Source of the DNA: Marinitenerispora sediminis
GTDB lineage: Bacteria > Actinomycetota > Actinomycetes > Streptosporangiales > Streptosporangiaceae
Length of the DNA: 34,163 nt
Direction of reading: 5' to 3'
Assembly (NCBI RefSeq): GCF_003336425.1
Contig: NZ_QEIO01000120.1
Location: 1-34,163, forward strand
Shown here: piece by piece, positions 25,426 to 32,684 of the stretch
Layout of the letters: each line of letters opens with the position of its first letter
Position numbering within the stretch: position 1 is the stretch's first letter
Made by a program: the position numbers and the translations under genes
The notes under the pieces: generated by a model
Database searches by the model: none
The model's input: the letters and a program-made list of their open reading frames with translations, nothing else
Told to the model about the DNA's origin: nothing

Positions 25426-27033
25426 TTAAGAGATATGCAAAACCTTCAGATAATCTTGCACAAGACCATTCACCTCCCCCCAATTGTCGTAGACAAAATC
25501 ACGCAATATAAACGGCATTCCATCTGGTCGAAAATATGGCACTTGCTCACCAGGACCGTCGAAGCGGCAAATTTCCCCGTTATCAACAATCCGAAATTCT
25601 CCAAGCCGAACGTTCTCATTCATCTGGCTTACATCAAGGAAGACATACCTGAGGCCAAGAAGCGCAAGCAGATCTGAGTCAACCGTCCACACCTCTCCAG
25701 CCCACCGGTAAGCCGCATAATGCAACGGTTCCCGAAATACTAGGCGTACTCGCTGAATGAGGTCGGGGCAGCGTTCGCCATCCCAGGCAACATACCCCTG
25801 CGTAGCCCTGACGCGTCCATCGGAATACTTAGCGACGGCAGTCAAGTTGGGAACATATTGTTCGAAGACGCGCGTCTTATCCGTCAAACCATAAATAAGC
25901 GTCTGGACCAGGTCACTCGGGTTGTATACGTGAACCCTCACGTCAGTGCATGTAGGGTCGGCTACAGCCTCCTCGAACCACTGGCGGAGCAGGAGGGACC
26001 AATCATTATTTCCAACCAGGGGGCCCAGAGCCTCCTGAGTGAACGTTGACCAACGCAGGCGAATCCGGGGATCGGCGCTGCCGGTGTACAAGATCTGCGC
26101 ACCGGCGCCTTTGCCAGAGACGGCGTTGCATAGATCAGTATCGCCAAGAACATCGGAGGTGGCATAGGCTCCGGACCTTCGTACCCGCTGCAGCTGCCAG
26201 CGATCGTCCCCCAGCAGCGCGGTGAACTTGTCCGGGTTACCGACCTCGACCGCTCGGGCGCCCCTCGCCTGTCGACATATGTGATGCAGAGCCCGATACT
26301 CGGCCGGATTCTGCTGGTAGGCAGTTGGTATCTCGAACCAAGGGTTGTCCTCGTCGCCTTCATCAGGAACTACGTCGAGGTCGGCCTGCAGGGGGACGAG
26401 TTCAGGGCTGATGCGTCCAATCGCATAGTAAAGTGCATACTTGCCCACCACCGTTTCGATGTCACGAACCCGGTCGAAGTCGAATCCAACCACGTTGCGA
26501 GCGTGGGCCTCCTGGGCGCGCAACTTGATCTTCTGCCAACCGTGCTCACGTTCCTCAGCGGAGGCATAGAGCTCAACGTTCTGAACGTTAGTGGGCCTGG
26601 GATCAAACGGGTCCGGCTTCCATTCGATCTGTTCAACCTGCAGGATGGCTCCGTCCGATCCCACAGTGATCCGGTACCCCTTCAAATCATGTTCCCAGTC
26701 CCGAGCGAGGTTGCTGGCGGAGGTAAGTAGGTCGCTCCAGGACGTGGACACGATGATGCTGCGGATGTGGTCCTTACGCAGAGCCTTCTCACGACGGAGC
26801 AGTTCGGTGTACTTGGTGACCTCATGGAGGGCCTGGCGGGCAGGACCTTTAGCCCTCTTCACCTCGATGATTACCCACAAGCCGTTCCTGTCTTGGGCGA
26901 GGATGTCGATGCGACCGGTAGCGCCTTGGGGATTGGCGAGGTGATACTCGATCTTGACCAGCGACATTCCTTCTTCGAGAAGGTGAAGGTTGGCGGCCAA
27001 GTAATCACGTATGTGAGCTTCTTTTACTGCCAT
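25426..27033 (-). CDS. NucS/RecB-like nuclease domain fused to a large unknown domain
   Basis: A 535-aa protein. Residues about 1-130 look like the PD-(D/E)XK nuclease of the NucS/DUF91 group: HLLEEGM, GRIDILAQDRNG with Asp43, WVIIEVKRAKG with Glu57 and Lys59, and Gln67 in the next helix. NucS itself is about 230 aa and acts on mismatches or branched DNA. Here roughly 400 extra residues follow that I cannot assign (FDPRPTNVQNVELY, RDFVYDNWGEVNGLVQDYL at the end). It lacks NTPase and membrane segments. The same strand and position just upstream of hsdM suggest an accessory restriction or defence nuclease; this is inference. The 3' third is noticeably A+T-richer than its neighbours, a sign of separate acquisition. 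Confidence 0.75.
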   Translation of the reverse strand: MAVKEAHIRDYLAANLHLLEEGMSLVKIEYHLANPQGATGRIDILAQDRNGLWVIIEVKRAKGPARQALHEVTKYTELLRREKALRKDHIRSIIVSTSWSDLLTSASNLARDWEHDLKGYRITVGSDGAILQVEQIEWKPDPFDPRPTNVQNVELYASAEEREHGWQKIKLRAQEAHARNVVGFDFDRVRDIETVVGKYALYYAIGRISPELVPLQADLDVVPDEGDEDNPWFEIPTAYQQNPAEYRALHHICRQARGARAVEVGNPDKFTALLGDDRWQLQRVRRSGAYATSDVLGDTDLCNAVSGKGAGAQILYTGSADPRIRLRWSTFTQEALGPLVGNNDWSLLLRQWFEEAVADPTCTDVRVHVYNPSDLVQTLIYGLTDKTRVFEQYVPNLTAVAKYSDGRVRATQGYVAWDGERCPDLIQRVRLVFREPLHYAAYRWAGEVWTVDSDLLALLGLRYVFLDVSQMNENVRLGEFRIVDNGEICRFDGPGEQVPYFRPDGMPFILRDFVYDNWGEVNGLVQDYLKVLHIS

Positions 27034-27297
27034 CGCCCTGAGCGTAGCGATACCTGGCGACAGTCAGCGGCCCCTCACACTTGCGTGGCAGGCGGCTTCG
27101 GCACCCACCGAGCGCCGCTTCCGCGACGCGACGCCTTGCACCCCCGACACAGGCTCCACGGCCGTCATGTGTTCAGCGTCGCTAGCAACAGACGCCCCAC
27201 TGCCTGAACGTCGCCGATCACAGTCCAAGATGGCCCGTTACGGCCAGTTTTGACGTGGAATCGCCGCGTGTCAGTCGGAGACGTTAAGGTCGGCGCC

Positions 27298-27642
27298 ATG
27301 GGCGTGCTGGAAGCGGCGATGTGGGGCTTGGCAGGGGGACTGGCCGCCCAACTGCTCTCACTAGTTACAGCGGTGACCGCAGCGGGCTTCACATGGCCGT
27401 GGCAAGGCCACCGTGAACAGATAGGCCCGAGACTATTCGTGTTCGTGGCCGGGCTGATACTGGGAGCGCTAGTCGCAGCCGCCACGCACAACTCCATGAA
27501 CGCCCCCTGGCCAGCATTCATTATGGGCGTCGGAGCGCCAGCCACAATCCGAGGCGTACTGTCAGGCGTAACAGTCAGCGAACGCAAACCAGAACCAACA
27601 GCCAAGACACTCCGAGTCGCAGAGGCAGAGCAGGAGGTATAG
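27298..27642 (+). CDS. Small membrane protein paired with the STAND NTPase
   Basis: A 114-aa protein with about three hydrophobic stretches (near 5-30, 44-62 and 68-85) and a polar, charged C-terminal tail (SERKPEPTAKTLRVAEAEQEV). ATG at 27298 has AAGG eight bases upstream. A TTGACG box lies at 27250-27255 in the divergent promoter region. The stop is only three bases before the NB-ARC gene start, and that gene's GGAGGT ribosome site overlaps this gene's last codons. The two are therefore an operon. It could be a membrane anchor or effector for the NTPase. No family recognised. Confidence 0.7.
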   Translation: MGVLEAAMWGLAGGLAAQLLSLVTAVTAAGFTWPWQGHREQIGPRLFVFVAGLILGALVAAATHNSMNAPWPAFIMGVGAPATIRGVLSGVTVSERKPEPTAKTLRVAEAEQEV

Positions 27643-27645
27643 GCG

Positions 27646-30036
27646 ATGGTCGCCGCTGACAGCCCCCTCGGCCGGCTTGTGACCGCAGCCCGTCCCGCCC
27701 GGCCTTGGCTTCATCTATCTGTCTCCTCGTGGTGGGCCCGCGTGTTGATCGCCGCTGGGGCTCAGCCCGTTCCTACCGACGCCATGACTGCCACGTTCAC
27801 CCCTGAACATGCATCCGAAGAGGCGACGGACGTTGCAACAGATCCCGTCCCATGTGGCGTTTCTTCGCCGACCGTCAATGCCCGCACCGGCCACATCGGC
27901 GGCAGCCACGATTCCTCCGGCACGCTGCTCGGCAAGAAGCAGCGCCAGCAATTGGGGACAGTCACGCCCCCGCTGAACACGCTCCCCGGTCTGCCTGCTG
28001 GGCTCATCGGACGCGGTGACGAGCTCGCCCGGCTGTTGGCAGCTCTAGACCCCAACGCCGACGATCCCGAAAATGGGGCCTCCGGCAGGGCGGTGGTCGC
28101 AACGGTGACCGGGACGGTTGGGACCGGCAAGACCGCGCTTGCTGTCGCCACCGCGCACGAGGCCCATCGGCGCGGCTGGTTCCGCACGGTGCTATTCGTC
28201 GACCTTCAGGGCTACACCCCCGGCGCCGTCCCAGTCGTCCCCGAGCAGGCTCTGGTCACCCTGCTGCGAGCGCTGGACGTCCGGAGCCCGGACATCCCAC
28301 CCACCATGGACGAGCAGGCCGGCCTGTATCGCTTCTTACTCCACGACCTCGCCACCAGGCAAGATGCGCCGGTACTCGTCGTTGCAGACAACGCCCGCAC
28401 CGCTGACCAGGTCCTACCACTGAAGCCGGGGCCCGGCAGGCACCGTCTTCTCGTGACCTCGCGCCATGCATTCCCCGAACTCGGTGAGGCCCGACGCGTC
28501 AACCTTGGGGTTCTCCCCAACCAAGCGTCGATCGACCTACTCATCAACATTCTGGCCGAGTCCGACCCGGACGACCCGCGCACCATCGACACCGAAGGGC
28601 TTGGCGAGCTCGCACGGGCATGCGGGCACCTGCCGCTGACGTTGAAGCTCGCTGCCACGCTGCTAACCAACCACCCCCGCCAGACCCCGCGTGCCCTGGC
28701 GGCCCGGCTCGTCGACACGTCAAAGCAGCTGGACCAGACGGACCTGGGGACAAGCTCGTCGACGATGCAGGCTGCCTTCGACGCTTCCTTCGAAAACCTG
28801 AGCGAACGCCAGGCAGAGATGTTCGTCCGCCTCGCGCTGAACCCGGGACCCGACATCTCCACCGGCGGGGCTGCCGCGCTTGCCGGCATGCCCACCGACG
28901 ATGTGGAGGAGGTGCTCGCGGATCTAGCCGCTGCCCACCTCATCCGCCACGACCACGAAAGCGGACGGTGGTCCATGCACGGTCTGCTCCGCGACTACGC
29001 CGAAGCTCAACGCGCGATCCGCACCGACGATTCCCCGAGAACTGCAGCAGCCCACGAAGAGGCACGGGATCGTCTTCTCAACTTCTACCTGGCCCGTGCC
29101 GAAGCGGCCATCGGTTGTTTGCGCGCTCTGCCAGGCGACGACATTCCGGTTATCTTCGAGGGACGCGATGACGCTTTGGCGTGGCTGGACGCCGAACGCA
29201 CCAACCTCATCGGTATCGTCAACACGATTGCGGATGATCGGCCTCACCTTGCTGTTCGTATGAGCGCTCCCCTCTGCGAGTACTTGTCATGGCGGCGCTT
29301 CCTCAATGACCAACTCACCGTGGCCGCCATGGCACGCGATGCTGCCCAAGCGATCGGGAATCTCCAGAGTGAAGCCGACGCCTGGAACAACCTCGGCTCC
29401 GTACTTCAGGATCTCCACCGATTCAACGAAGCGATCGCTGCTTTGGAGCACGCCCGCGACCTCTACCAACAAACCGGCGACTCCCACCGCGAAGCCGCCG
29501 CGTGGAACAACCTCGGCCTCACACTTCGCTCCGTCCATGAGTTCAGCGAAGCCGTCATCGCTTTGGAGCACGCCCGCGACCTCTACCAACAAACCGGCGA
29601 CTCCCACCGCGAAGCCGCCGCGTGGAACAACCTCGGCCTCACAATCGCTGCTCTGCGACACGCCTGCGACCTTTACCAACAAATCGGCGCCCCCCACAGC
29701 GAGGCCGACGCGTGGAACAACCTCGGCCTCACACTCCGCTCCGTCCACCACTACGACGAAGCAATCACCGTCCACGAGCGCGCCCGCGACCTCTACCAAC
29801 AAATCGGCGACCTTCATCGCGAAGCCGGGGCGTGGAGTAACCTCGGCCTCACACTCCACGAGGTGCGGCAGATGTTCGAGGCGATGCACGCTTTCCAACG
29901 CGCAGCGGTCTTGTACACGCAAACTCAAGACGATGACCGACGAAACCAAGTCCTGCAGCTCTTGAGCTCAGCGCGCGATGAATACGAACGTCCGCGCCGT
30001 GAGGCGTTGGCCCGCATCATCGGAACACGTTCGTAA
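27646..30036 (+). CDS. NB-ARC (STAND) NTPase with TPR repeats
   Basis: A 796-aa NLR-like protein. Residues 1-115 are a variable, low-complexity region. The NB-ARC core follows: Walker A GTVGTGKT (156-163), Walker B-like PVLVVADNA (242-250), sensor LLVTSRHAFP (268-277), GHLPLTL (327-333, the GLPL motif), and a winged helix ending in the MHD-like WSMHGLLRDYA (442-452). After a helical linker come five TPR units (about 576-765) with the signature AWNNLGLTL and DLYQQ. Such proteins oligomerise on ligand binding. There is no SARP DNA-binding domain, so it is not an AfsR regulator. A conflict or signalling role with the small membrane partner is inferred. Confidence 0.85.
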   Translation: MVAADSPLGRLVTAARPARPWLHLSVSSWWARVLIAAGAQPVPTDAMTATFTPEHASEEATDVATDPVPCGVSSPTVNARTGHIGGSHDSSGTLLGKKQRQQLGTVTPPLNTLPGLPAGLIGRGDELARLLAALDPNADDPENGASGRAVVATVTGTVGTGKTALAVATAHEAHRRGWFRTVLFVDLQGYTPGAVPVVPEQALVTLLRALDVRSPDIPPTMDEQAGLYRFLLHDLATRQDAPVLVVADNARTADQVLPLKPGPGRHRLLVTSRHAFPELGEARRVNLGVLPNQASIDLLINILAESDPDDPRTIDTEGLGELARACGHLPLTLKLAATLLTNHPRQTPRALAARLVDTSKQLDQTDLGTSSSTMQAAFDASFENLSERQAEMFVRLALNPGPDISTGGAAALAGMPTDDVEEVLADLAAAHLIRHDHESGRWSMHGLLRDYAEAQRAIRTDDSPRTAAAHEEARDRLLNFYLARAEAAIGCLRALPGDDIPVIFEGRDDALAWLDAERTNLIGIVNTIADDRPHLAVRMSAPLCEYLSWRRFLNDQLTVAAMARDAAQAIGNLQSEADAWNNLGSVLQDLHRFNEAIAALEHARDLYQQTGDSHREAAAWNNLGLTLRSVHEFSEAVIALEHARDLYQQTGDSHREAAAWNNLGLTIAALRHACDLYQQIGAPHSEADAWNNLGLTLRSVHHYDEAITVHERARDLYQQIGDLHREAGAWSNLGLTLHEVRQMFEAMHAFQRAAVLYTQTQDDDRRNQVLQLLSSARDEYERPRREALARIIGTRS
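29440..29643 (+). repeat. Perfect 84-bp direct repeat inside the TPR region
   Basis: 29440-29523 and 29560-29643 are identical, at a 120-bp (40-codon) offset. They encode the same TPR half-units. The next unit spans only 90 bp, lacking ten codons in frame. Base-level identity points to recent duplication or gene conversion within the gene. Confidence 0.9.
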
Positions 30037-30133
30037 ATCAATCACCGCTGCATGCCCGTCGTCCTGAGCCGCACACGACGTGCCTCTTGTGTAGTGGACG
30101 GAAGGCCTCAGTCGCGAGTGATCCCCGAAGTCA

Positions 30134-30229
30134 GCCGCCCCAAGGGCCGCTGCCACTCGGTCATCGGCCCGATGGCCGGCGCCAGTTCTTCGTTGCGATC
30201 CTCGGCCGCCCCGAAGGGCGGCTGCCACT
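30134..30229. repeat. Duplicated hairpin block downstream of the STAND gene
   Basis: 30134-30157 and 30205-30229 are copies differing by one substitution and one inserted base, 71 bp apart. The second folds into a perfect seven-bp stem (GCCGCCC/GGGCGGC) with a CGAA loop. The first has one mispair. Both are followed by TGCCACT. They could be tandem terminators for the STAND gene or protein/RNA recognition structures. No supported gene covers 30037-30505. Confidence 0.6.
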
Positions 30230-30319
30230 TCCCCCTGGACGAGTTCACCGCCCTACCACCGGGAGTGTGTGCCCCAGGCTGGTCGACGAGTGGGGGCCGG
30301 CAGGAGTGGGGCTGGAGGT

Positions 30320-30339
30320 GGTGGACGGTGCCGTCCACC
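30320..30339. repeat. 20-bp near-perfect palindrome
   Basis: GGTGGACGG and CCGTCCACC flank a TG centre. It lies between the duplicated hairpins and the 11-bp array in non-coding DNA. It may be a binding site or part of an origin or transfer locus. Confidence 0.5.
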
Positions 30340-30375
30340 GACGCGGTGAACCGGCGAGCCACCGATACGGCCGCG

Positions 30376-30458
30376 CAATCAGAAAGCAATCACACGACGA
30401 TCAAATCGCAATCACGAAACAATCAGCCCGCAATCAGAAGAACATCAGAGCCCGATCC
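30376..30458. repeat. Eight-unit iteron-like array with exact 11-bp period
   Basis: Hexamers start at 30376, 30387, 30398, 30409, 30420, 30431, 30442 and 30453, each 11 bases apart. Five are CAATCA, the others CGATCA, ACATCA and CGATCC. The five-base spacers are unrelated and locally A-rich. The regular one-helical-turn phasing means a protein could bind all units on one face. It lies in the gap between the convergent STAND gene and the 78-aa gene, near attR. Possible roles are replication iterons, a transfer (clt-like) site for Tra, or a regulator array. Confidence 0.75.
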
Positions 30459-30505
30459 CCAGCCGCGCAGGAACGACTTCGAACCCAGGGTGCGCAAGTC
30501 ACCAA

Positions 30506-30742
30506 TCAGCCATTCAGAGCCGCGAGAAGGCAACGCAGCACCTCCTGGACCTCGTGCGCGGGAAACATCACCAGGTCTCCACTGTCCCCCCGCCAGGTGA
30601 AGACCCCACCCCGGCACCACACGGTGAGCCCGCCCGGAAGCGAGAGCACCGACACAGAGGCGTGCACCGCGCCATAGATCCGGTGCACACCGTGCGACCG
30701 CAACGCCGCGTACAACCGCTGGGCAGGTCCGACAGCGTCCAC
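30506..30742 (-). CDS. Small conserved-looking protein near attR
   Basis: A 78-aa protein from GTG at 30742. The open frame continues upstream but only this part looks like protein: LYAALRSHGVHRIYGAV, VLSLPGGLTVWCRGGVFTW and EVQEVLRCLLA. A small beta-rich body with a terminal helix is suggested. Similar short proteins are, from memory, common in actinomycete genomes near regulator pairs, but I cannot name a family. The start is uncertain, as no clear ribosome site precedes any GTG. It converges on the 11-bp array. Confidence 0.5.
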   Translation of the reverse strand: MDAVGPAQRLYAALRSHGVHRIYGAVHASVSVLSLPGGLTVWCRGGVFTWRGDSGDLVMFPAHEVQEVLRCLLAALNG

Positions 30743-31403
30743 TCCGCTGGCGCCGGGGCGACTGCCTGGGGTGGTTCGCCAGCCCACGCCGTGGTTCACG
30801 CCAAGAGGCGGACCGGAGCTGCGGACTCCCGCGCAAGACGGAGATCCATCGTGGTGGAAACGAGAGTAGCTACGTCCGTGTGGGCGAGGGCGCGCGATCA
30901 TCCTCAACGGGTGCCTCCCACTCCTGCGAACACCCGGTGCCAGACGAGGTGTCGCGAGCCGGGGCGTGTCCCGCCGAGACACCAGGGCACGTCGGCCGTG
31001 GCGTTTCGGGCGGGCGGCGATAGATTGCCGTGGTTGCGCCGGTGATCGAGGTCGTTGAAGTCTGCCGGTCGACGCATTCGCGTCCCCCTTCCGCTCGTCA
31101 AGCCGCATACGCGGCTGATCGCGGTCCATGAACGCTCTACTCGACGTGACCTGGCAAGTCAATTGCGATAAGATTCTCGAGAATACTCGACCACGCGAAG
31201 CACAATCCGGGAAATAGTCGGCCAAGTACTCAATAGCGGATTTTCCGCGCAAATCGAATTCTGGCGCACCTCGAAGTGGTGCACCCGCCGGGTGCACCGT
31301 CCCCGACACACCCCGGCCGAACCCGGAACACCCCGGAAACGACTCCGCCGACGACGTCGGCGATTCTCGCAAAACCGCAGGTCAGAATAGGTTCACGGTG
31401 GGT
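30743..31403. other. Non-coding right end of the element
   Basis: No gene supported. It is A+T-richer around 31130-31260. It contains a 12-bp perfect palindrome ATTCTCGAGAAT (31173-31184) and a nine-bp stem-loop (GGTGCACCC, loop GCC, GGGTGCACC at 31278-31297). These, next to attR, could be integrase/excisionase arm sites or an operator for the 78-aa gene. Confidence 0.45.
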
Positions 31404-31522
31404 GGTTCGATTCCCGTCATCCGCTCCAGAGCAGCAGAAGGCCAGGTAGTTCGGGGTAAACCGAACACCTGGCCGAACTGCTTTCCGGGGCCTTCTAGGA
31501 GCCCGCGTGCCCGCTACGTGCC
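31404..31522 (+). repeat. attR: right copy of 119-bp direct repeat
   Basis: The first 25 bases equal the tRNA-Gly 3' end; no other tRNA sequence precedes them, so this is the partial copy. It contains a strong stem-loop: GGCCAGGT (31440-31447) with ACCTGGCC (31467-31474), and GTTCGG with CCGAAC inside, loop GGTAAA. The last 72 bases are identical to attL, including the complement of the int stop. Confidence 0.92.
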
Positions 31523-32000
31523 ACACACGTGCCATGCCCGGGGGTCGGTCCGCCCCCTGGCCAGTGCGAACAGCGGGGCCGACTGGCCTTGGGTTTCGGC
31601 GATGTGCTTGGCCGCCTCATTTACGGGCCGAGGTTGGTGCCGCCGATGGACACCGCCATGGCCCGCGGGCGGCATGGTGGTCGCCACATCGCGGAACGAG
31701 CTTCCAGCAGCGACCTCCGTGCGGCACGGGGAGCCCGGGATGACGGACCTGCTCGCTTATACGGTCCGGTGAGCAGGCTGACGGCCGTGGCAACGGACAA
31801 GGGATGACGGACGAGTCGCGCCTACTGGCTCTCGGAGAGGTAGGACAGGTCCGCCGACTGGTTGCCGACGTCCTCCGGGTTCTCCACGCTCAGGATCGTG
31901 GTCGTGGTGTCGAGGCCCAGGTGGGGAACCTGCCCCGGGGGCGGTCGGCGAGGTGCTCCGGGAGCTGGGGGTGCGGACGGACCGGTCGCTGGGTGGTTTC
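31523..32000. other. Stretch without an intact gene beyond attR
   Basis: About 480 bases. Short stretches look protein-like in changing plus-strand frames (for example RNELPAATSVRHGEPGMTDLL, MTDESRLLALGEVGQVRRLV, then VLRELGVRTDRSLGG after a frame change). This suggests a frameshifted remnant of one or two genes. I cannot name the ancestor. Confidence 0.35.
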
Positions 32001-32402
32001 TCAGTCGGCCTGCTCGCTTGCCTGGTCAGCGTCATACGTGGTGAACAGGGTGCGTGCGAGTGGATAGGCGAACGGTGCCATGCCCGCGACGGTGATGAGC
32101 AGGCTGGCCAGCAGTCCGGCGACGAGTTTTGCGGCCGCCTGGTGGCGAAGCCGCCGGAGGAGCAGGGTGTAGGCGGTGACGGTGAGCAGACCGGTCACAA
32201 GCCCGCCGAGCAGGACGGGGATCACGTAGCCCATGTTGTCGCAGTCCCACTGGGGCGGGTTCGTCTCGGGCCAGGGAACGCAGCCGACGTGGAAGTACCG
32301 CATGGTGTTGAAGGTCGCCACGCCGCCGAGGTAGAAGGCCGCGGCGAGCAGCGCCACGCCCAAGAGCGTGACGAGCAGGCCGAGGACGATCTTCTTGATC
32401 AT
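32001..32402 (-). CDS. Four-helix membrane protein
   Basis: A 133-aa protein with hydrophobic segments near 4-27, 60-80 and 92-112 and a shorter one near 112-125. A presumed extracytoplasmic loop contains two Cys (VGCVPWPETNPPQWDCDN) that could form a disulfide. ATG at 32402 has GGAG ten bases upstream. The C-terminus is acidic (TTYDADQASEQAD). No family recognised. It stands alone between attR and the MFS gene. Confidence 0.65.
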   Translation of the reverse strand: MIKKIVLGLLVTLLGVALLAAAFYLGGVATFNTMRYFHVGCVPWPETNPPQWDCDNMGYVIPVLLGGLVTGLLTVTAYTLLLRRLRHQAAAKLVAGLLASLLITVAGMAPFAYPLARTLFTTYDADQASEQAD

Positions 32403-32610
32403 GGTGCGGCATCTCCAGGGCAACGGATTGACGCCCGGAGGCGTCGACTTCGGGTGCAGAGATCCGTGCGTTCCGGGCTCAGAAGCCCCGCTTGTTTCGG
32501 CGGCGCTGAGCTTTCTGCACCAATCATGCCGAGACGAAGCAGCGGAAGACCTAGGCACTGTCAGTCTGATGCCTCTTGAGTAACCTCGCTGGCGTCGTTC
32601 AGGTGATGTG
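32403..32610. other. Intergenic, no gene seen
   Basis: Upstream region of the small membrane protein gene and downstream of the MFS terminator. Nothing coding is supported. Confidence 0.35.
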
Positions 32611-32644
32611 CCGGGGGCGACCGCGACCGAGCAGTCGCCCCCGG
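32611..32644 (-). terminator. Terminator of the MFS gene, followed by a G10 run
   Basis: A perfect 11-bp stem (32611-32621 with 32634-32644) and 12-base loop, 40 bases after the MFS stop on the minus strand. The plus strand shows ten consecutive G at 32643-32652, overlapping the arm. Confidence 0.7.
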
Positions 32645-32684
32645 GGGGGGGGAAGCGGCCTGGCGGCGCATCCCCGTGGCCTGG

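Larger units (their letters stand above)
8300..31428. mobile_element. AICE (pSAM2-type integrative conjugative element) in tRNA-Gly
   Basis: An element of about 23.1 kb bounded by direct copies of the tRNA-Gly 3' end (8300-8324 and 31404-31428). It carries a tyrosine integrase next to the tRNA, an excisionase, a HUH replication initiator, an FtsK-like DNA translocase, a Pra-like activator and a GntR/KorSA-like repressor. That is the gene set of actinomycete elements that excise, replicate by rolling circle and transfer double-stranded DNA between hyphae. Cargo includes an IS481-type transposase, TetR/MFS, type I restriction-modification, a nuclease fusion and an NB-ARC/TPR pair. All backbone genes look intact, so mobility is plausible. 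Confidence 0.9.

Noticed and set aside
24290-25429. 379-aa plus-strand frame opposite hsdM
   Set aside because: Antisense shadow; hsdM motifs are clear on the minus strand.
27646-30036. AfsR/SARP-type transcriptional regulator
   Set aside because: The NB-ARC and TPR parts fit, but there is no N-terminal OmpR-like DNA-binding and BTAD region.
30376-30458. CRISPR array
   Set aside because: Repeat units are six bases with five-base spacers, far too short, and no cas genes are present.
30052-30677. Open frames across the hairpin and 11-bp array region
   Set aside because: Two overlapping plus-strand frames with no family resemblance, passing through hairpins and phased repeats; judged non-coding.
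32643-32652. Phase-variable G10 tract
   Set aside because: The run is intergenic, downstream of a terminator stem, and not in a coding or promoter position.
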